64,000 bases of DNA from Verrucomicrobiota bacterium (GCA_017301995.1 JAFLEH010000033.1:1-64000), one strand, 5' to 3'; positions 28,216-38,043 are shown, numbered from the stretch's first letter. Notes: a model not told the origin generated them from the sequence alone. Translations and numbers: made by a program.

Positions 28216-28737
28216 TCACGCCGGGCCGTCGGACAGGTCGGCGTCCAGTTCCTCAGTGGCATGTCCGGATTCGTCGAAATCCATTTCGCGGACCCGTTTG
28301 CTGTCGCGCTGAAGTTCCACTTGTTTGCGGAGTTGCTCGCGCAGGTCCACGCCGTTTGCGATAGCGGGAATAACCAGGTGGGGCAGCGAGCGATCGGAGG
28401 TTTGGAGCGTTAGAGTGGCCAGGCCGGTGAGGCGCATCCACCAGGTGCGGACCATGAGGGTGTCTTTCACCCGATAGAGTTCGATTTCGTCGATGTGCTG
28501 GTTGACGACGCCATTGGTGATCCGCAGGCGCTGGGTGGTCAGTTCGAACACCTGACAGCGGACGGTTAGAAAACGCCAGACCATGTAGCCCAGCGGCAGG
28601 ATCAGGCCGAGCAGGGCCGGAGTGAACCACCACCCGCCGACCACGATCCCGATCATGAGGATGATACCGGCGCTGAACGGTCCGAGGTTCAGCCACTGCG
28701 ACGGGCTGCCTTTCCAGAGTGAGGTTTCGTCTGACAT
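28216..28737 (-). CDS. PH-domain membrane protein (bacterial PH / YdbS-like)
   Basis: A 173-residue protein with two adjacent TM helices at about residues 21-57 (FSAGIILMIGIVVGGWWFTP and the following LLGLILPLGYMVW). A bacterial PH fold of the DUF304/bPH2 type follows: TQRLRITNGVVNQHIDEIEL, VKDTLM and RLTGLATLTLQT are characteristic. The C-terminal ~35 residues are acidic. The start at 28,737 gives MSDETSLWKG just before the membrane segment. It is tail-to-tail with hisC, and its start lies 68 bp after the stop of the Fe-S flavoprotein gene, so the two may be cotranscribed. Function is unknown. Confidence 0.8.
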   Translation of the reverse strand: MSDETSLWKGSPSQWLNLGPFSAGIILMIGIVVGGWWFTPALLGLILPLGYMVWRFLTVRCQVFELTTQRLRITNGVVNQHIDEIELYRVKDTLMVRTWWMRLTGLATLTLQTSDRSLPHLVIPAIANGVDLREQLRKQVELQRDSKRVREMDFDESGHATEELDADLSDGPA

Positions 28738-28805
28738 GGCCGCAGTCTGCCCAAACCGCGCCCGGATGGCAAGTGGAGAATCGCCGCCGGTTTGGAACCG
28801 TCCGG

Positions 28806-30407
28806 CTAACCGCCGCAGCCCCCTGCTCCGCCGCAGCCGCAGCCACCCGCCGGTTTGGGCTCGCGCAGGGTGAGTGCGCCGGTGGGACAGGCGTCCACGG
28901 CCGCCCGCGCGGCCTCCAACAAACCGTCCGCCAGCGTGTCGCTGAACGGCACGCCGAGATGCACGTCGAATCCGCGGCCGATGAAGGTGAGTCCCAAGGC
29001 CTCTGAATGGTCGCCCGCCACCTTGATGCAGTTGCCGCAGCGGATGCACTTTCCCGGTTCGAAACACACCAGCGGATGGCCGATATCGCGCTTGAAACGC
29101 AGCCGCTCGCCGCTCGAAAACCGGTGCATGTCCACGCCATGGTCCACCGCGAGTTGGCGCAGCTTGCACACGTCGGCCTTGGCGCAGTTGCAGTGGACGC
29201 AGCGGTGGGATTCCTCGATCGCCCTTTCCAGATCCACCGCCATGTCGCCCGCTTCCGATCTCGGGGCGCGGCTCACCTGTTGCATGAAGTCGGTCATTTC
29301 CCCATCCACCAGACGGCCCATGAACACGCTGAACGGCTTGTGGGGACGCCGGACCCGATCGCCGGTTAGATACTGGTCAACGCAGTGCGCCAACGCCTTG
29401 CCGTCCGCCACCCGGCCGACCGGTTGGGCCTTGGGCCGCAGCAGTCTGCCGCCCGCGAAAACTCCGGGCCGCGAGGTCATCATCGATTCCTTGTCCACCG
29501 CGATGGTGTTTCCGGCGGCATTCAGCCCCAGCGCCGCCGCCATTCCGGAACCGGAGACGCCGGTGGCCAACACCACCGCGCCGGTTTCCTCCAGCAGGGC
29601 ATCCAGATCCGCGGAACCGGTTATTCTCACACCCATGCGGAAAACCGCCCCCGCCCGTTCCAACAAACCGATTTCCGCCTGCAGAACCGCCTCCGGCACG
29701 TCCGGAAACTCGGCACGGATCGCGGATTCGGGAGTTTCGCGCCCGTCCACCACGACGCAGGCGTAGCCCCGGCTTGCCAGAAACCACGCGGTGCTCAGCC
29801 CGGTGAAACCCGCGCCGATGATCGCCACTTTTGCGGCTTGCGGCGAGGGAGACCACGGCGGGCGCGGAGGCCCCGCGGCGATTTCCGTTTCGATCGCGTG
29901 GGTCACCAGATCGCCAATGGCCACGGCCTCGTCCTCATCCGATCTGCGGCAGCCGTGTTCGCACGGGCGATGGCAAATCCGGCAGAGAATCCCCGCCAAC
30001 GCGAGGTCCCGCCGGGCAGAGGCTGCGGCCAATCCGAACTCGCCGGCCCGCAGTTGCTTGAGCATCGCCGGGATGCCCAGATTGGCCGGGCAAATCCGCT
30101 GGCAGGGCGAGAGGCAATCGCCCAGGTGATCGCTGAAAAGAAGCTCCAACGCCATTTTGCGGGTCTCGCGGACCTCGGCGGTGGCGTGCTCCACTTTCAT
30201 CCCATCCACCACCCGAGATCCGCAGGCGGGGATGAACTGCCCGTTGGCGAGGTTTTTCACCGCGCAAACCATGCACGAAGCCCCGGCCTCGAATCCCTCC
30301 AGATAACAAAGCGTGGGAATCTCGACGCCGGCGCGCCGGGCGGCCTGGAGAATCGTCTCGCCAGGCTGCGCCTCGATCCGTTGTTCGTCGATGGTGAAAG
30401 TGGGCAT
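28806..30407 (-). CDS. Iron-sulfur flavoprotein: 2Fe-2S domain, GltD-like FAD domain, C-terminal ferredoxin
   Basis: A 533-residue redox protein. Residues 1-75 form a NuoG/HydB-like [2Fe-2S] domain with C34, C45, C48 and C62. Next is a Cys-rich helical segment (CLSPCQRICP, then CRICHRPCEHGC) as in the Fe-S domain of glutamate synthase small subunit and dihydropyrimidine dehydrogenase. An FAD Rossmann motif (IIGAGFTGLS) follows, and the C-terminal part has CHCNCAKADVC, a 4Fe-4S motif CIRCGNCIKV and CPTGAL, ending in a Gly/Cys tail. It probably channels electrons between NAD(P)H and a partner oxidoreductase. No hydrogenase or formate dehydrogenase catalytic subunit is in the window. The start at 30,407 gives the proper domain start MPTFTIDEQ. 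Confidence 0.82.
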   Translation of the reverse strand: MPTFTIDEQRIEAQPGETILQAARRAGVEIPTLCYLEGFEAGASCMVCAVKNLANGQFIPACGSRVVDGMKVEHATAEVRETRKMALELLFSDHLGDCLSPCQRICPANLGIPAMLKQLRAGEFGLAAASARRDLALAGILCRICHRPCEHGCRRSDEDEAVAIGDLVTHAIETEIAAGPPRPPWSPSPQAAKVAIIGAGFTGLSTAWFLASRGYACVVVDGRETPESAIRAEFPDVPEAVLQAEIGLLERAGAVFRMGVRITGSADLDALLEETGAVVLATGVSGSGMAAALGLNAAGNTIAVDKESMMTSRPGVFAGGRLLRPKAQPVGRVADGKALAHCVDQYLTGDRVRRPHKPFSVFMGRLVDGEMTDFMQQVSRAPRSEAGDMAVDLERAIEESHRCVHCNCAKADVCKLRQLAVDHGVDMHRFSSGERLRFKRDIGHPLVCFEPGKCIRCGNCIKVAGDHSEALGLTFIGRGFDVHLGVPFSDTLADGLLEAARAAVDACPTGALTLREPKPAGGCGCGGAGGCGG

Positions 30408-30615
30408 GGTCGCTTGGGATGCCGGAGCCTTGCCGCCTGGTCCGGTTCTGTCAAGCGGGGGAAAACGGACGGAATCGGCCCGCCGCTTGGCCACCCTAGG
30501 CCAGGCATCGGAATCCGGGATCGGCTGAAAGACCGCGGCGGCATCCCCGTAATTATCGCCTTGCAAGTCGGCCAATCGGCCCTACCTTGCGCCAGCACAC
30601 AACACGCACACACTT

Positions 30616-30846
30616 ATGGGACCTATTGGAATGCAAGAAATGGTGATGATTTTCATAATCATCCTGCTGCTTTTCGGCGCGAAGAAGCTGCCGGAACTCG
30701 CCCGCGGAATCGGCAAGAGCATGGGCGAATTCAAGAAGGCCCGTGACGAATTCGAGCGCGAAATCACCACGGCCGAAGTCGAGACCCGTACTTCCAAGGA
30801 ACCGGCCGTCAAAGAACCCGCCGGCAAGGAAGCCCGCGAATCCTGA
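30616..30846 (+). CDS. tatA: Sec-independent translocase protein TatA/E
   Basis: A 76-residue protein with one TM helix (MQEMVMIFIIILLLFGA), the hallmark FGAKKLPELARGIGKSMGEF amphipathic helix and a charged tail. It forms the pore component of the twin-arginine export system. tatB and tatC are not in the window, so this is an orphan tatA as in many bacteria. It is divergent from the Fe-S flavoprotein gene across 208 bp. The start could also be the internal Met at codon 6. Confidence 0.93.
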   Translation: MGPIGMQEMVMIFIIILLLFGAKKLPELARGIGKSMGEFKKARDEFEREITTAEVETRTSKEPAVKEPAGKEARES

Positions 30847-30959
30847 ATCCACCCGGAAGCCCGGACCGCCAGTCATCCGATCCGGGTTTCCCCGCACGCC
30901 GCGGAGGCTGCCAGCCGCCTCGGTGTCCAACCCGAAAAAATCCCAGTCCTGCGGCCCCA

Positions 30960-32048
30960 ATGCCCCGATTCCTCCTTTCCGCGTTCCGTTGCCAGCCGAT
31001 CCGTTTTCTGGGGCTGCTAACCGCTGTGGCAGGCGGTTTCCTTTTTTCCGCCTGTGACAAAAAGGGAGGCACCAAGGACTGGAACACCCCCGGTTCGGCC
31101 CCGCCGCCACCAACCGCTCCCGCAGCGGTGCCACAACCCTCCCCTGCCCCGCCGCCGCCCGCCGTTCCCGAGCCTGCGAAACCGACCGCGAACACCGATT
31201 GGCCGGAATCCCATGAACCCACCACCAGCGGACTCCGTTTCATCACCTACAACGTGGAAAACTGGCTCACCATGGACCGGGAGATCGAACGCAAGAAGAT
31301 CCCGTCCGCCCCGAAACCGGAAAAGGAACGCGACGCCGCCGCGCGCATCGTTTCCCGCCACCAACCCGACGTTCTGGGCATCTGCGAAATAGGCACTCCG
31401 GACGACCTCAAAGACCTTCAAGCCCGGCTCAAAGCGGCCGGGCTCGACCTCCCCCATTCGCACTACACCGGCGGCAACGACGAAACCCGCCACCTCGGGC
31501 TGTTGTCGCGTTTCCCGATCACCACCACCCACAAGCCGGAGAAACTCGATTATCAGCTCAACGGCACCACCTACGGGATGAACCGCGGCATCATGGACGC
31601 CACCATCGAGGCGCGGGGGAAAACCTATCGGTTCGTCGGCGTCCATCTGAAATCCCAACGGGAAGTCGAGGAAGGCGACCAGGCCCAGATGCGACTCCAA
31701 GAGGCCCACCTGCTGCGCGGCCACGTCGATTCCATCCTCGCCGCGAATCCCAACGAGCGCCTCATCGTCTATGGCGATTTCAACGACAACTGGGGCACTC
31801 CGCCACTCAAAGCGGTCGTCGGCACCTATGGCAGCCCGACCTATCTGACCGCCATCCGCGCCAAGGACCGCGTTGGCGTCCACTGGACCCACTACTGGGA
31901 AATCCGCGATTCCTACTCGCGTCTCGATTACATCACCGTTTCCCAGGCGCTCCGCAAGGAAACGGAATTCGACCGCTGCCAGATCATCGACCCCAAGGAC
32001 TGGAACGACGCCTCCGACCACCGTCCCGTGATGGCGCATTTCCGTTAG
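30960..32048 (+). CDS. Lipoprotein of the endonuclease/exonuclease/phosphatase (EEP) fold
   Basis: A 362-residue protein with a signal peptide and lipobox (LFSAC, lipidated Cys near residue 37). A Pro/Ala-rich linker of about 35 residues follows, then an EEP-fold hydrolase: ITYNVENWL, ICEIG with the metal-binding Glu, GVHLKS, VYGDFNDNWGT and the terminal SDHRPVMAHF. All catalytic-core motifs are present. Substrates in this superfamily range from nucleic acids to sphingolipids and phosphoinositides, so I do not choose one. It lies 113 bp after tatA on the same strand. Confidence 0.85.
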   Translation: MPRFLLSAFRCQPIRFLGLLTAVAGGFLFSACDKKGGTKDWNTPGSAPPPPTAPAAVPQPSPAPPPPAVPEPAKPTANTDWPESHEPTTSGLRFITYNVENWLTMDREIERKKIPSAPKPEKERDAAARIVSRHQPDVLGICEIGTPDDLKDLQARLKAAGLDLPHSHYTGGNDETRHLGLLSRFPITTTHKPEKLDYQLNGTTYGMNRGIMDATIEARGKTYRFVGVHLKSQREVEEGDQAQMRLQEAHLLRGHVDSILAANPNERLIVYGDFNDNWGTPPLKAVVGTYGSPTYLTAIRAKDRVGVHWTHYWEIRDSYSRLDYITVSQALRKETEFDRCQIIDPKDWNDASDHRPVMAHFR

Positions 32049-32095
32049 TCCGTTCGTTCTTTTTCCATCCAACAAACTCCAACCAACCGAACACC

Positions 32096-33286
32096 ATGTC
32101 TAGCAGACCACTCAATGTCGGACTCGTCGGCGGCGGCAAAGGCGCCTTCATCGTCCATCCCCACCAGAAAGCCATTCTCTGCGACGGCACCCGCCGCATC
32201 ACCGCCGGAGCGTTGTTTCCCGATCCGAAGATCGCGCTGGAAGAAGCCGCCAACTGGCCCTATCCGATCACGGGCTACGGCTCCTATGACGAGATGATCG
32301 CCGCCAACGCCACGCTGCCGGAGTCGGAGAAGCTCGATTACATCCTGATCGTCACGCCCAACTTCGTCCATTACGACCCGGCGATGAAAGCGATGAAGGC
32401 CGGCATCGCGGTGTTTTGCGAGAAACCGCTGTGCCTCAACACCAAGGAAGCGGTGGATCTGGTGAAAACCTCCCGCAAGCTCAACGTGCCGTTCGGCGTG
32501 GCCCACACCTACCTGGGGCATTGGACCTCGCGGCTCAGCCGTTACATCGTCCGGTCCGGTTTGCTAGGCGACATCCGCTGGGTGGATTCCTATTACATCC
32601 AGGGATGGCTGGCCACCAAGCTGGAGGCTACCGGCCAGCAGCAGGCGTCGTGGCGCGTCGATCCGAAACGCGCCGGCGGTTCCGGCTGCGGCGGCGACAT
32701 CGGCACCCACGCGCTGATGCAGCTCCGCTACGTCACCGGCCTCGATGTGACCCAGGTTTCGGCCCACATGGAAACCTTCGTCGAGGGTCGCCAGTTGGAT
32801 GACCATTTCACCATCTACTGCAAGCTTTCCAACGGTGGCAAGGCGCTGGTCCGCGCCTCGCAAATCTGCATCGGCCACAAGAACGATCTCGGCATCGCCA
32901 TTTCCGGCACCAAAGGCACCCTGCGCTGGCGCCAGGAGGACCCGGAATGCCTGACCATCCACCTGCCCAACCAACCGGACCGCGTCTATTGGCGCGGCGC
33001 GGTCACTCCGGGCGATGGTTTCCTGCCGAAAAACATGCCCGCCGATCTGATGGCCGAGCCCACCATTCCCGCCGGCCATCCGGAGGCCTTCCACGATGCC
33101 TTCGCGCGGCTGCACCGCTGCTTCGAAGCCGACGTGCGCAAATGGCGCGCTGGTAAGAAATTCGATTCGGACGGCAGCAAATACGCGTCCGTCGAGGACG
33201 GCTGGACCGGGCTCGCGTTCATCGAAACCTGCGTCAAGAGCAGCCGCAAGAAAGGCGCGTGGGTATCCATGCCCAAGCCGATCTAA
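32096..33286 (+). CDS. Gfo/Idh/MocA-family oxidoreductase
   Basis: A 396-residue NAD(P)-dependent sugar or inositol dehydrogenase-like protein. The N-terminal Rossmann fold has VGLVGGGKGAF, then the EKP motif in FCEKPLCLN. The C-terminal alpha/beta domain has SGCGGDIGTHALMQLRYVTG with the catalytic His in GDIGTH. No Tat or Sec signal peptide is visible, so it should be cytoplasmic. The specific substrate cannot be told; the GH78-like gene at 34,737 is on the other strand and gives only a weak sugar-metabolism context. Confidence 0.9.
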   Translation: MSSRPLNVGLVGGGKGAFIVHPHQKAILCDGTRRITAGALFPDPKIALEEAANWPYPITGYGSYDEMIAANATLPESEKLDYILIVTPNFVHYDPAMKAMKAGIAVFCEKPLCLNTKEAVDLVKTSRKLNVPFGVAHTYLGHWTSRLSRYIVRSGLLGDIRWVDSYYIQGWLATKLEATGQQQASWRVDPKRAGGSGCGGDIGTHALMQLRYVTGLDVTQVSAHMETFVEGRQLDDHFTIYCKLSNGGKALVRASQICIGHKNDLGIAISGTKGTLRWRQEDPECLTIHLPNQPDRVYWRGAVTPGDGFLPKNMPADLMAEPTIPAGHPEAFHDAFARLHRCFEADVRKWRAGKKFDSDGSKYASVEDGWTGLAFIETCVKSSRKKGAWVSMPKPI

Positions 33287-33359
33287 CATTAAACCGGCCG
33301 CCGCGCCGCCGCAGGCCCATCCGGGATCGTGGCGGCCCGGCCGGTTCTAACCGCCATCC

Positions 33360-34682
33360 ATGTTGGAGATTCTCGTCATCCTCGTGCTGCTCGCCCTCAA
33401 CGGCGTGTTCGCGATGACCGAGATCGCCCTCGTTTCTGCGCGCCGCGTCCGGCTGAAACAACTCGCCGAGGAGGGCAACGCGGGAGCCGCCAAGGCGCTG
33501 GACCTTCTGGCGAACCCGGAGCGGTTTCTCAGTTCGGTGCAGATCGGCATCACGCTCGTCGGGGTGTTTTCCGGCGCCTACGGCGGTGCCACCCTGGCCG
33601 ACCGCCTGCAACCGCTCCTTGCGGCCGTGCCGCTTCTGGCGCCCTATGCCCCGCAGATCGCGCTGGTCTGCGTGGTCACGGTGATCACCTATCTCTCGCT
33701 GGTCATCGGCGAACTCGTGCCCAAGGGCATCGCCATGCGCCACGCGGAAGGCATCGCCTGCGCCATGTCGCGGCCGATGGCCCTGCTCGCCAAAGCCACC
33801 GGCCCGCTGGTCCGGCTTCTCGAACTGAGCACCCGCGTGGTGATGCGGTTGTTAGGATCGGCGGACGCCCGGCAGTCCAGCCCCACCCGCGAGGAAGTGC
33901 AGGTGCTCGTCCGCGAGGGCATCGTCACCGGCACCGTCGATGAGAGCGAATCCGAAATGGTGGAGGGCGTGTTCGACCTCCACGACGTGCTGGCCGAGGA
34001 AATCATGAAACCGAAGCCCAAGGTGCTGTTCCTTGAGGCCGCGGAAACGACCGCGCAGATCTGGGCGCGCGTGGCGGCCAGCCGCCAAACCGTGTTTCCG
34101 GTCCATCAGGGATCGCGCGATGAAATCATCGGCATGGTTTCCCTCCACGACCTTTTCGCCAACGCGGCCGGGGGCAAACCGCGCCCCCTAACCGAGATGA
34201 TGAAGCCCCCGCTCTTCGTGGCGGAAAACCAACCCGCGCTCACCCTTCTAACCACCCTGCGCGCCTCCGCCTTCGGCGCGGCGCTCGTCACCGACGAGTT
34301 CGGCACCATCCGCGGCATGATCACGCTGGAGGATCTCGTCGAGGAAATCGTGGGCGACCTCCATCCCGGCGATCACCGCCCGCAGGACGCGGTTCTCCGC
34401 GCCTCCGGCCACGACACCTGGATCGCCGACGGGCTGATGGAGATCGACGACGTGGTCGAGCGTCTGCCCGAGCTGGATGAGATTGTCGAAAAAGAACGCG
34501 AACCGTTCCAGACCCTCGCCGGGTTCATCGTCAACCGCCTGGACCGCCTGCCTAACGAAGGTGAAAGTTTCCAGGCCGGCGGCTTCGAGTTCGAGGTCAT
34601 CGACATGGACCGCCAGCGGATCGACAAGGTCCTCATCCGCCGTCTCCCCCCGCCCGAGCCAGTGCCCGAGGCGGGCACCTGA
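33360..34682 (+). CDS. CorC/HlyC-family membrane protein (DUF21, CBS pair, CorC_HlyC)
   Basis: A 440-residue membrane protein. The DUF21/CNNM transmembrane domain at about residues 1-190 opens with LEILVILVLLALNGVFAMTE and contains SSVQIGITLVGVFSGAYGG and VITYLSLVIGELVPK. Two CBS domains follow (about 210-335), then the C-terminal CorC_HlyC domain (about 350-435) with TLAGFIVNRL and FEVIDMDRQRIDKVLI. Proteins of this type are implicated in magnesium/cobalt or sodium transport. Naming them haemolysins is historical and not supported here. It converges with the GH78-like gene. Confidence 0.92.
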   Translation: MLEILVILVLLALNGVFAMTEIALVSARRVRLKQLAEEGNAGAAKALDLLANPERFLSSVQIGITLVGVFSGAYGGATLADRLQPLLAAVPLLAPYAPQIALVCVVTVITYLSLVIGELVPKGIAMRHAEGIACAMSRPMALLAKATGPLVRLLELSTRVVMRLLGSADARQSSPTREEVQVLVREGIVTGTVDESESEMVEGVFDLHDVLAEEIMKPKPKVLFLEAAETTAQIWARVAASRQTVFPVHQGSRDEIIGMVSLHDLFANAAGGKPRPLTEMMKPPLFVAENQPALTLLTTLRASAFGAALVTDEFGTIRGMITLEDLVEEIVGDLHPGDHRPQDAVLRASGHDTWIADGLMEIDDVVERLPELDEIVEKEREPFQTLAGFIVNRLDRLPNEGESFQAGGFEFEVIDMDRQRIDKVLIRRLPPPEPVPEAGT

Positions 34683-34736
34683 CGCAGGCGGCCTAACGCT
34701 TGCCCGTCCATCCGCGGTTCATATCCCTCTTTGGGA

Positions 34737-36485
34737 TCACCGAACCTGATAGATTGCGGTTCCGGTCGTTTCGGAATCCAACACCCAACGTCCGTCCTTG
34801 CGTGTGGCCGGGACGCGGCGGCCGTCGGAAATCACTCCACGCGAAGACACCGGAGCCGGCAACGAAATCCTCGCGGCAGTGCCGGCAGGAAGTTTCACCG
34901 CCAGTTTGAAGCCGCCATCGGCATTCCAGTTCACCTCCACCGGCCCGCGGGGTGTGGGGATTTTCCCCCGTGCCTGTGATAGCCCGGAGGGATTCGGGCG
35001 GATTTCCAGCTTCCCCCATCCGGGAGCCATCGGCCTTACTCCTATCACATATTTTGGCAGCAGGTTCGCCGGCGCGGCTCCCCAGGCGTGGTTCCAGTCC
35101 TGGTTCGGCTTGTATTTCTGGTCCCAAGCTTCCCACGTGATGGTGGTACCGCTATCCAACATGTGTTTCCAACTGCGGTCGCCCGGCGCCACCATCAAAT
35201 CCACCGCTCGCTTGTCCGCGCCATTTTCAAACAACCCTTCCAACAGATACTGCGCGGCATAGACCGAACACGCCATGCCACGCCCCGCCACCCACTTGGT
35301 GACGGCCGCGCGGTGTTCCGCCGGCACCAATCCGAACGCCAGCGGAAACAGACTGGCGTGCTGCGAGGCATGATCGGTCCCCTCTCCGTCACGGTAACAT
35401 CCGCGCTTTCCATCGAAGAGCTTCTCCTGAAACGCGGCGCGCGCCTTGGTTCCGCGGGCGCGGTAGTCGGCGGCGTCCTCCGCCTTGCCGAGCGCTTCCG
35501 CCAGTTCCGCCATCAGCCACAGCGACCTAACATGAAACGCGTTGACCACCGTGTTCACCGGCCCGAACACGAATCCGTCCCGTTCCCCCACCGGCCAATC
35601 GACGATGTCGTCGCGTTTGACCTGCGCGGCGTTGCTCGCGAGCAAGCCGTCCTCCCGCGCCCGACCTAACAGCAATTTCGGCTTGAGCGATTCGTAACGC
35701 GCCGCCAGCCAGTCGCGGTCTCCGGTTTGCATCCAGTCTGCGTGGGCAATGAAAATCATGTGAAACGCCCACTCGGTGGGCCAGGTGGGATGTTTCATCA
35801 ACCGGTCGAAAGTATCGCGCGCCATCGCCGTGTCGCGGTCGGTCGCGTAATGGCTGAGCTGGTTCAGATAGGCGTCCGCCTCATAGGGGATGCGCTCGCG
35901 GTCGCCATCGACGTAAACCCCGGCAAAGGTGGTCGCCTTGATCGAGTATCGGCACAATTCCCAGATCCGGTCGAGTCTCGTGTCGGAGCAGGAGAACGCG
36001 GACGCCTCATCGTCCCAAGTGCTGGCGAACGCCGCTTGTCTAACCAACCGCAGGGTGTTGACCGGCCCTGGCCAGCCCTCGATTTCCACCCATCGGAAAG
36101 GAGTCACCACTCCCCACTCCTGAGGTGTCAGGATCGCGGCGGGCTGCTGGGTGTTGCGCTTGTCGGCAGGCGGAGCGACGGTGATCGCGCCGTCGCCGTC
36201 CGGCCTCACGGTCGCCATGGAATAGCGCACGGTTCCCGGCGGCTTGCGCTCTATCCGGCCGTTGGAAAGCGCCTCGCCGAAGTGGACGCGTATCTCCCCT
36301 TTCGCACCCGGCGGCACGGTCATCCGCAAGTTGCCGAACGCCACCTTCCCGAAATCCACCAGCACCACTCCCGGAGCCACGCCGGTGACCTTCGCCGGAC
36401 TCTCGTCCGCCAGACGAACCGGCGCCGCCGGCGCAGGCGACAGCATCGCCGAACCTAACACCAAAATACAGATAAGCCGTGACAT
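34737..36485 (-). CDS. Exported GH78-like alpha-L-rhamnosidase
   Basis: A 582-residue protein with signal peptide MSRLICILVLGSAMLSPAPA. An N-terminal beta domain (about 25-190) precedes an (alpha/alpha)6 barrel with VYVDGDRERIPYEADAYLN, PTWPTEWAFH and TGDRDWL; the acidic DGDRER segment is the expected general-acid region of GH78. The C-terminal part has HAWGAAPANLLPKYVIGV and a beta-sandwich cap, as in family members. It probably removes rhamnosyl groups from polysaccharides outside the cytoplasm. It is shorter than multi-domain GH78 enzymes because carbohydrate-binding modules are absent. It is monocistronic, tail-to-tail with the CorC-like gene. Confidence 0.83.
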   Translation of the reverse strand: MSRLICILVLGSAMLSPAPAAPVRLADESPAKVTGVAPGVVLVDFGKVAFGNLRMTVPPGAKGEIRVHFGEALSNGRIERKPPGTVRYSMATVRPDGDGAITVAPPADKRNTQQPAAILTPQEWGVVTPFRWVEIEGWPGPVNTLRLVRQAAFASTWDDEASAFSCSDTRLDRIWELCRYSIKATTFAGVYVDGDRERIPYEADAYLNQLSHYATDRDTAMARDTFDRLMKHPTWPTEWAFHMIFIAHADWMQTGDRDWLAARYESLKPKLLLGRAREDGLLASNAAQVKRDDIVDWPVGERDGFVFGPVNTVVNAFHVRSLWLMAELAEALGKAEDAADYRARGTKARAAFQEKLFDGKRGCYRDGEGTDHASQHASLFPLAFGLVPAEHRAAVTKWVAGRGMACSVYAAQYLLEGLFENGADKRAVDLMVAPGDRSWKHMLDSGTTITWEAWDQKYKPNQDWNHAWGAAPANLLPKYVIGVRPMAPGWGKLEIRPNPSGLSQARGKIPTPRGPVEVNWNADGGFKLAVKLPAGTAARISLPAPVSSRGVISDGRRVPATRKDGRWVLDSETTGTAIYQVR

Positions 36486-36591
36486 AACTCTCGAAAACGG
36501 CCGATCGGAAAACTCCGGACCACCCGGAACCTCCGCCCGCCGCCCGAATCCTGCGCCCGATATGCGCCGGGATCAACCGCTTTCGCCGCCG

Positions 36592-38043
36592 TCACCCCCC
36601 CGAGCCTTCGGCGGCGGGGGCGCCGGTTTCGAAGCGCATCAGGTCGGCGATGAAGGTGAGCGGGATGTTACCGGTTTCGCCGTTGCGGTTCTTTGCCAGA
36701 ACCAGCTCGGCCTTGCCCTCGGTTTCCTCGCGTTCCTCGTTGTCCTTGGCGTAGTAGGCGGCCCGATAGAGCAGGCCGACAAGGTCGGCGTCCTGTTCGA
36801 TGGATCCGGACTCGCGGAGGTCGGACATGCGGGGCACGCCGAGGCTGCCGCCGGTGCGGGTTTCCGGGCCGCGGTTCAACTGGGCGAGAATCAGCACCGG
36901 CACCCCGAGTTCCTTGGCGAGGTTCTTGATGCCGCCGGAAATCTCCGCGATTTCGCGTTCGCGGGAGTTTTCCGCCTGTTTGGTGCGGGATTTGAGAAGC
37001 TGCAGGTAGTCGATGGCGATGAACTCGATCCCTTCGTCGCGTTTTTTCCGGCGGGCCTTGGCGCGGAGTTCGTTAATGGAAATGCCGGGGGTGTCGTCGA
37101 TGACCAGCTTGGAGCGGGCGATTTCGAGCGCCACGGCGGGTACTTTCTGCAACTCCAGCTTGCCGGGAGTGTAGCCTTTGGACAGTTTGCTAACCGAAAA
37201 CCGGGAGCGGGCGTAAAGCAGGCGCTGAACAAGCTGGAGCGCGGTCATTTCGCAGGAAAAGACCATCGTCGGCTTGTTGAGATCCATGCAAACGTGCTCG
37301 ACGATGTTCATCATGAACGAGGTCTTGCCCATCGAGGGACGGGCGGCCACGACGAACATTTCGCCGGGTTTCATGCCGCCGGACATCCGGTCGAGCACCT
37401 CGAATCCGGTGGTGATGCCCTGGGTTTTCTTCTGGCCGGAGAGCATTTCCTGAAACTGCTTCTGCGCCTCGGCCACGGTGGACTTCAGATCGAAGGTGTT
37501 GGCGTTCTCGCGTCCCTCGCGGATGGCGAGCATTTTCTGTTCGACCGTATCCAACAGAGTGGCCACCTCGTCCGGCGCGTCGTAGGCCTGGTTGATCGCC
37601 TCGGTGGAGTTCTGGATGATCGCCCGCAGCACGTATTTGTCCTTCACCAATTGCAGATGGTGGCGGAAATGGCCCGGGCTGGGGGCGTAGGTGTACAGGT
37701 CGGATAGAGCGGATGGCCCACCCACCCGGTCCAACAACCCGCGGTCCAGCAGACGCTGGACCAGCGACACCAACTCGACCTCCTTGCCGTCGGCGAAAAG
37801 CTCCAGCAGAAACCCGAACAGCGTGGAGTGCGCGGGCAGATAGAAATGGTCCTTGGTGAGCTTTTCCTCAACCGCCACGGCGATGTATTCCTGCGGCTCC
37901 TGCAGCATCGACGAAAGCAGGCTTTTTTCCGGGCCGAGCGCGTGGGGCAGCGAGCGGGTCACATCGGACGCGGCGCCGGCGGCTTGCTGGAGCTGCGGCG
38001 ATTGTTGGGAAGGATCGGAAGAAACGGAAACGGGGTCGGCCAT
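36592..38043 (-). CDS. dnaB: Replicative DNA helicase
   Basis: A 483-residue DnaB-family hexameric helicase. After a low-complexity N-terminal extension of about 30 residues (Gln/Ser/Ala-rich), the DnaB N-terminal domain starts at LPHALGPEKSLLSSML. The RecA-like C-terminal domain has Walker A in AARPSMGKTSF, Walker B in FIAIDYLQLL, MSDLRESGSIEQDADLV and ILAQLNRGPE. Length is normal and no intein is present. It is divergent from the TPM-like gene. Confidence 0.95.
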   Translation of the reverse strand: MADPVSVSSDPSQQSPQLQQAAGAASDVTRSLPHALGPEKSLLSSMLQEPQEYIAVAVEEKLTKDHFYLPAHSTLFGFLLELFADGKEVELVSLVQRLLDRGLLDRVGGPSALSDLYTYAPSPGHFRHHLQLVKDKYVLRAIIQNSTEAINQAYDAPDEVATLLDTVEQKMLAIREGRENANTFDLKSTVAEAQKQFQEMLSGQKKTQGITTGFEVLDRMSGGMKPGEMFVVAARPSMGKTSFMMNIVEHVCMDLNKPTMVFSCEMTALQLVQRLLYARSRFSVSKLSKGYTPGKLELQKVPAVALEIARSKLVIDDTPGISINELRAKARRKKRDEGIEFIAIDYLQLLKSRTKQAENSREREIAEISGGIKNLAKELGVPVLILAQLNRGPETRTGGSLGVPRMSDLRESGSIEQDADLVGLLYRAAYYAKDNEEREETEGKAELVLAKNRNGETGNIPLTFIADLMRFETGAPAAEGSGG

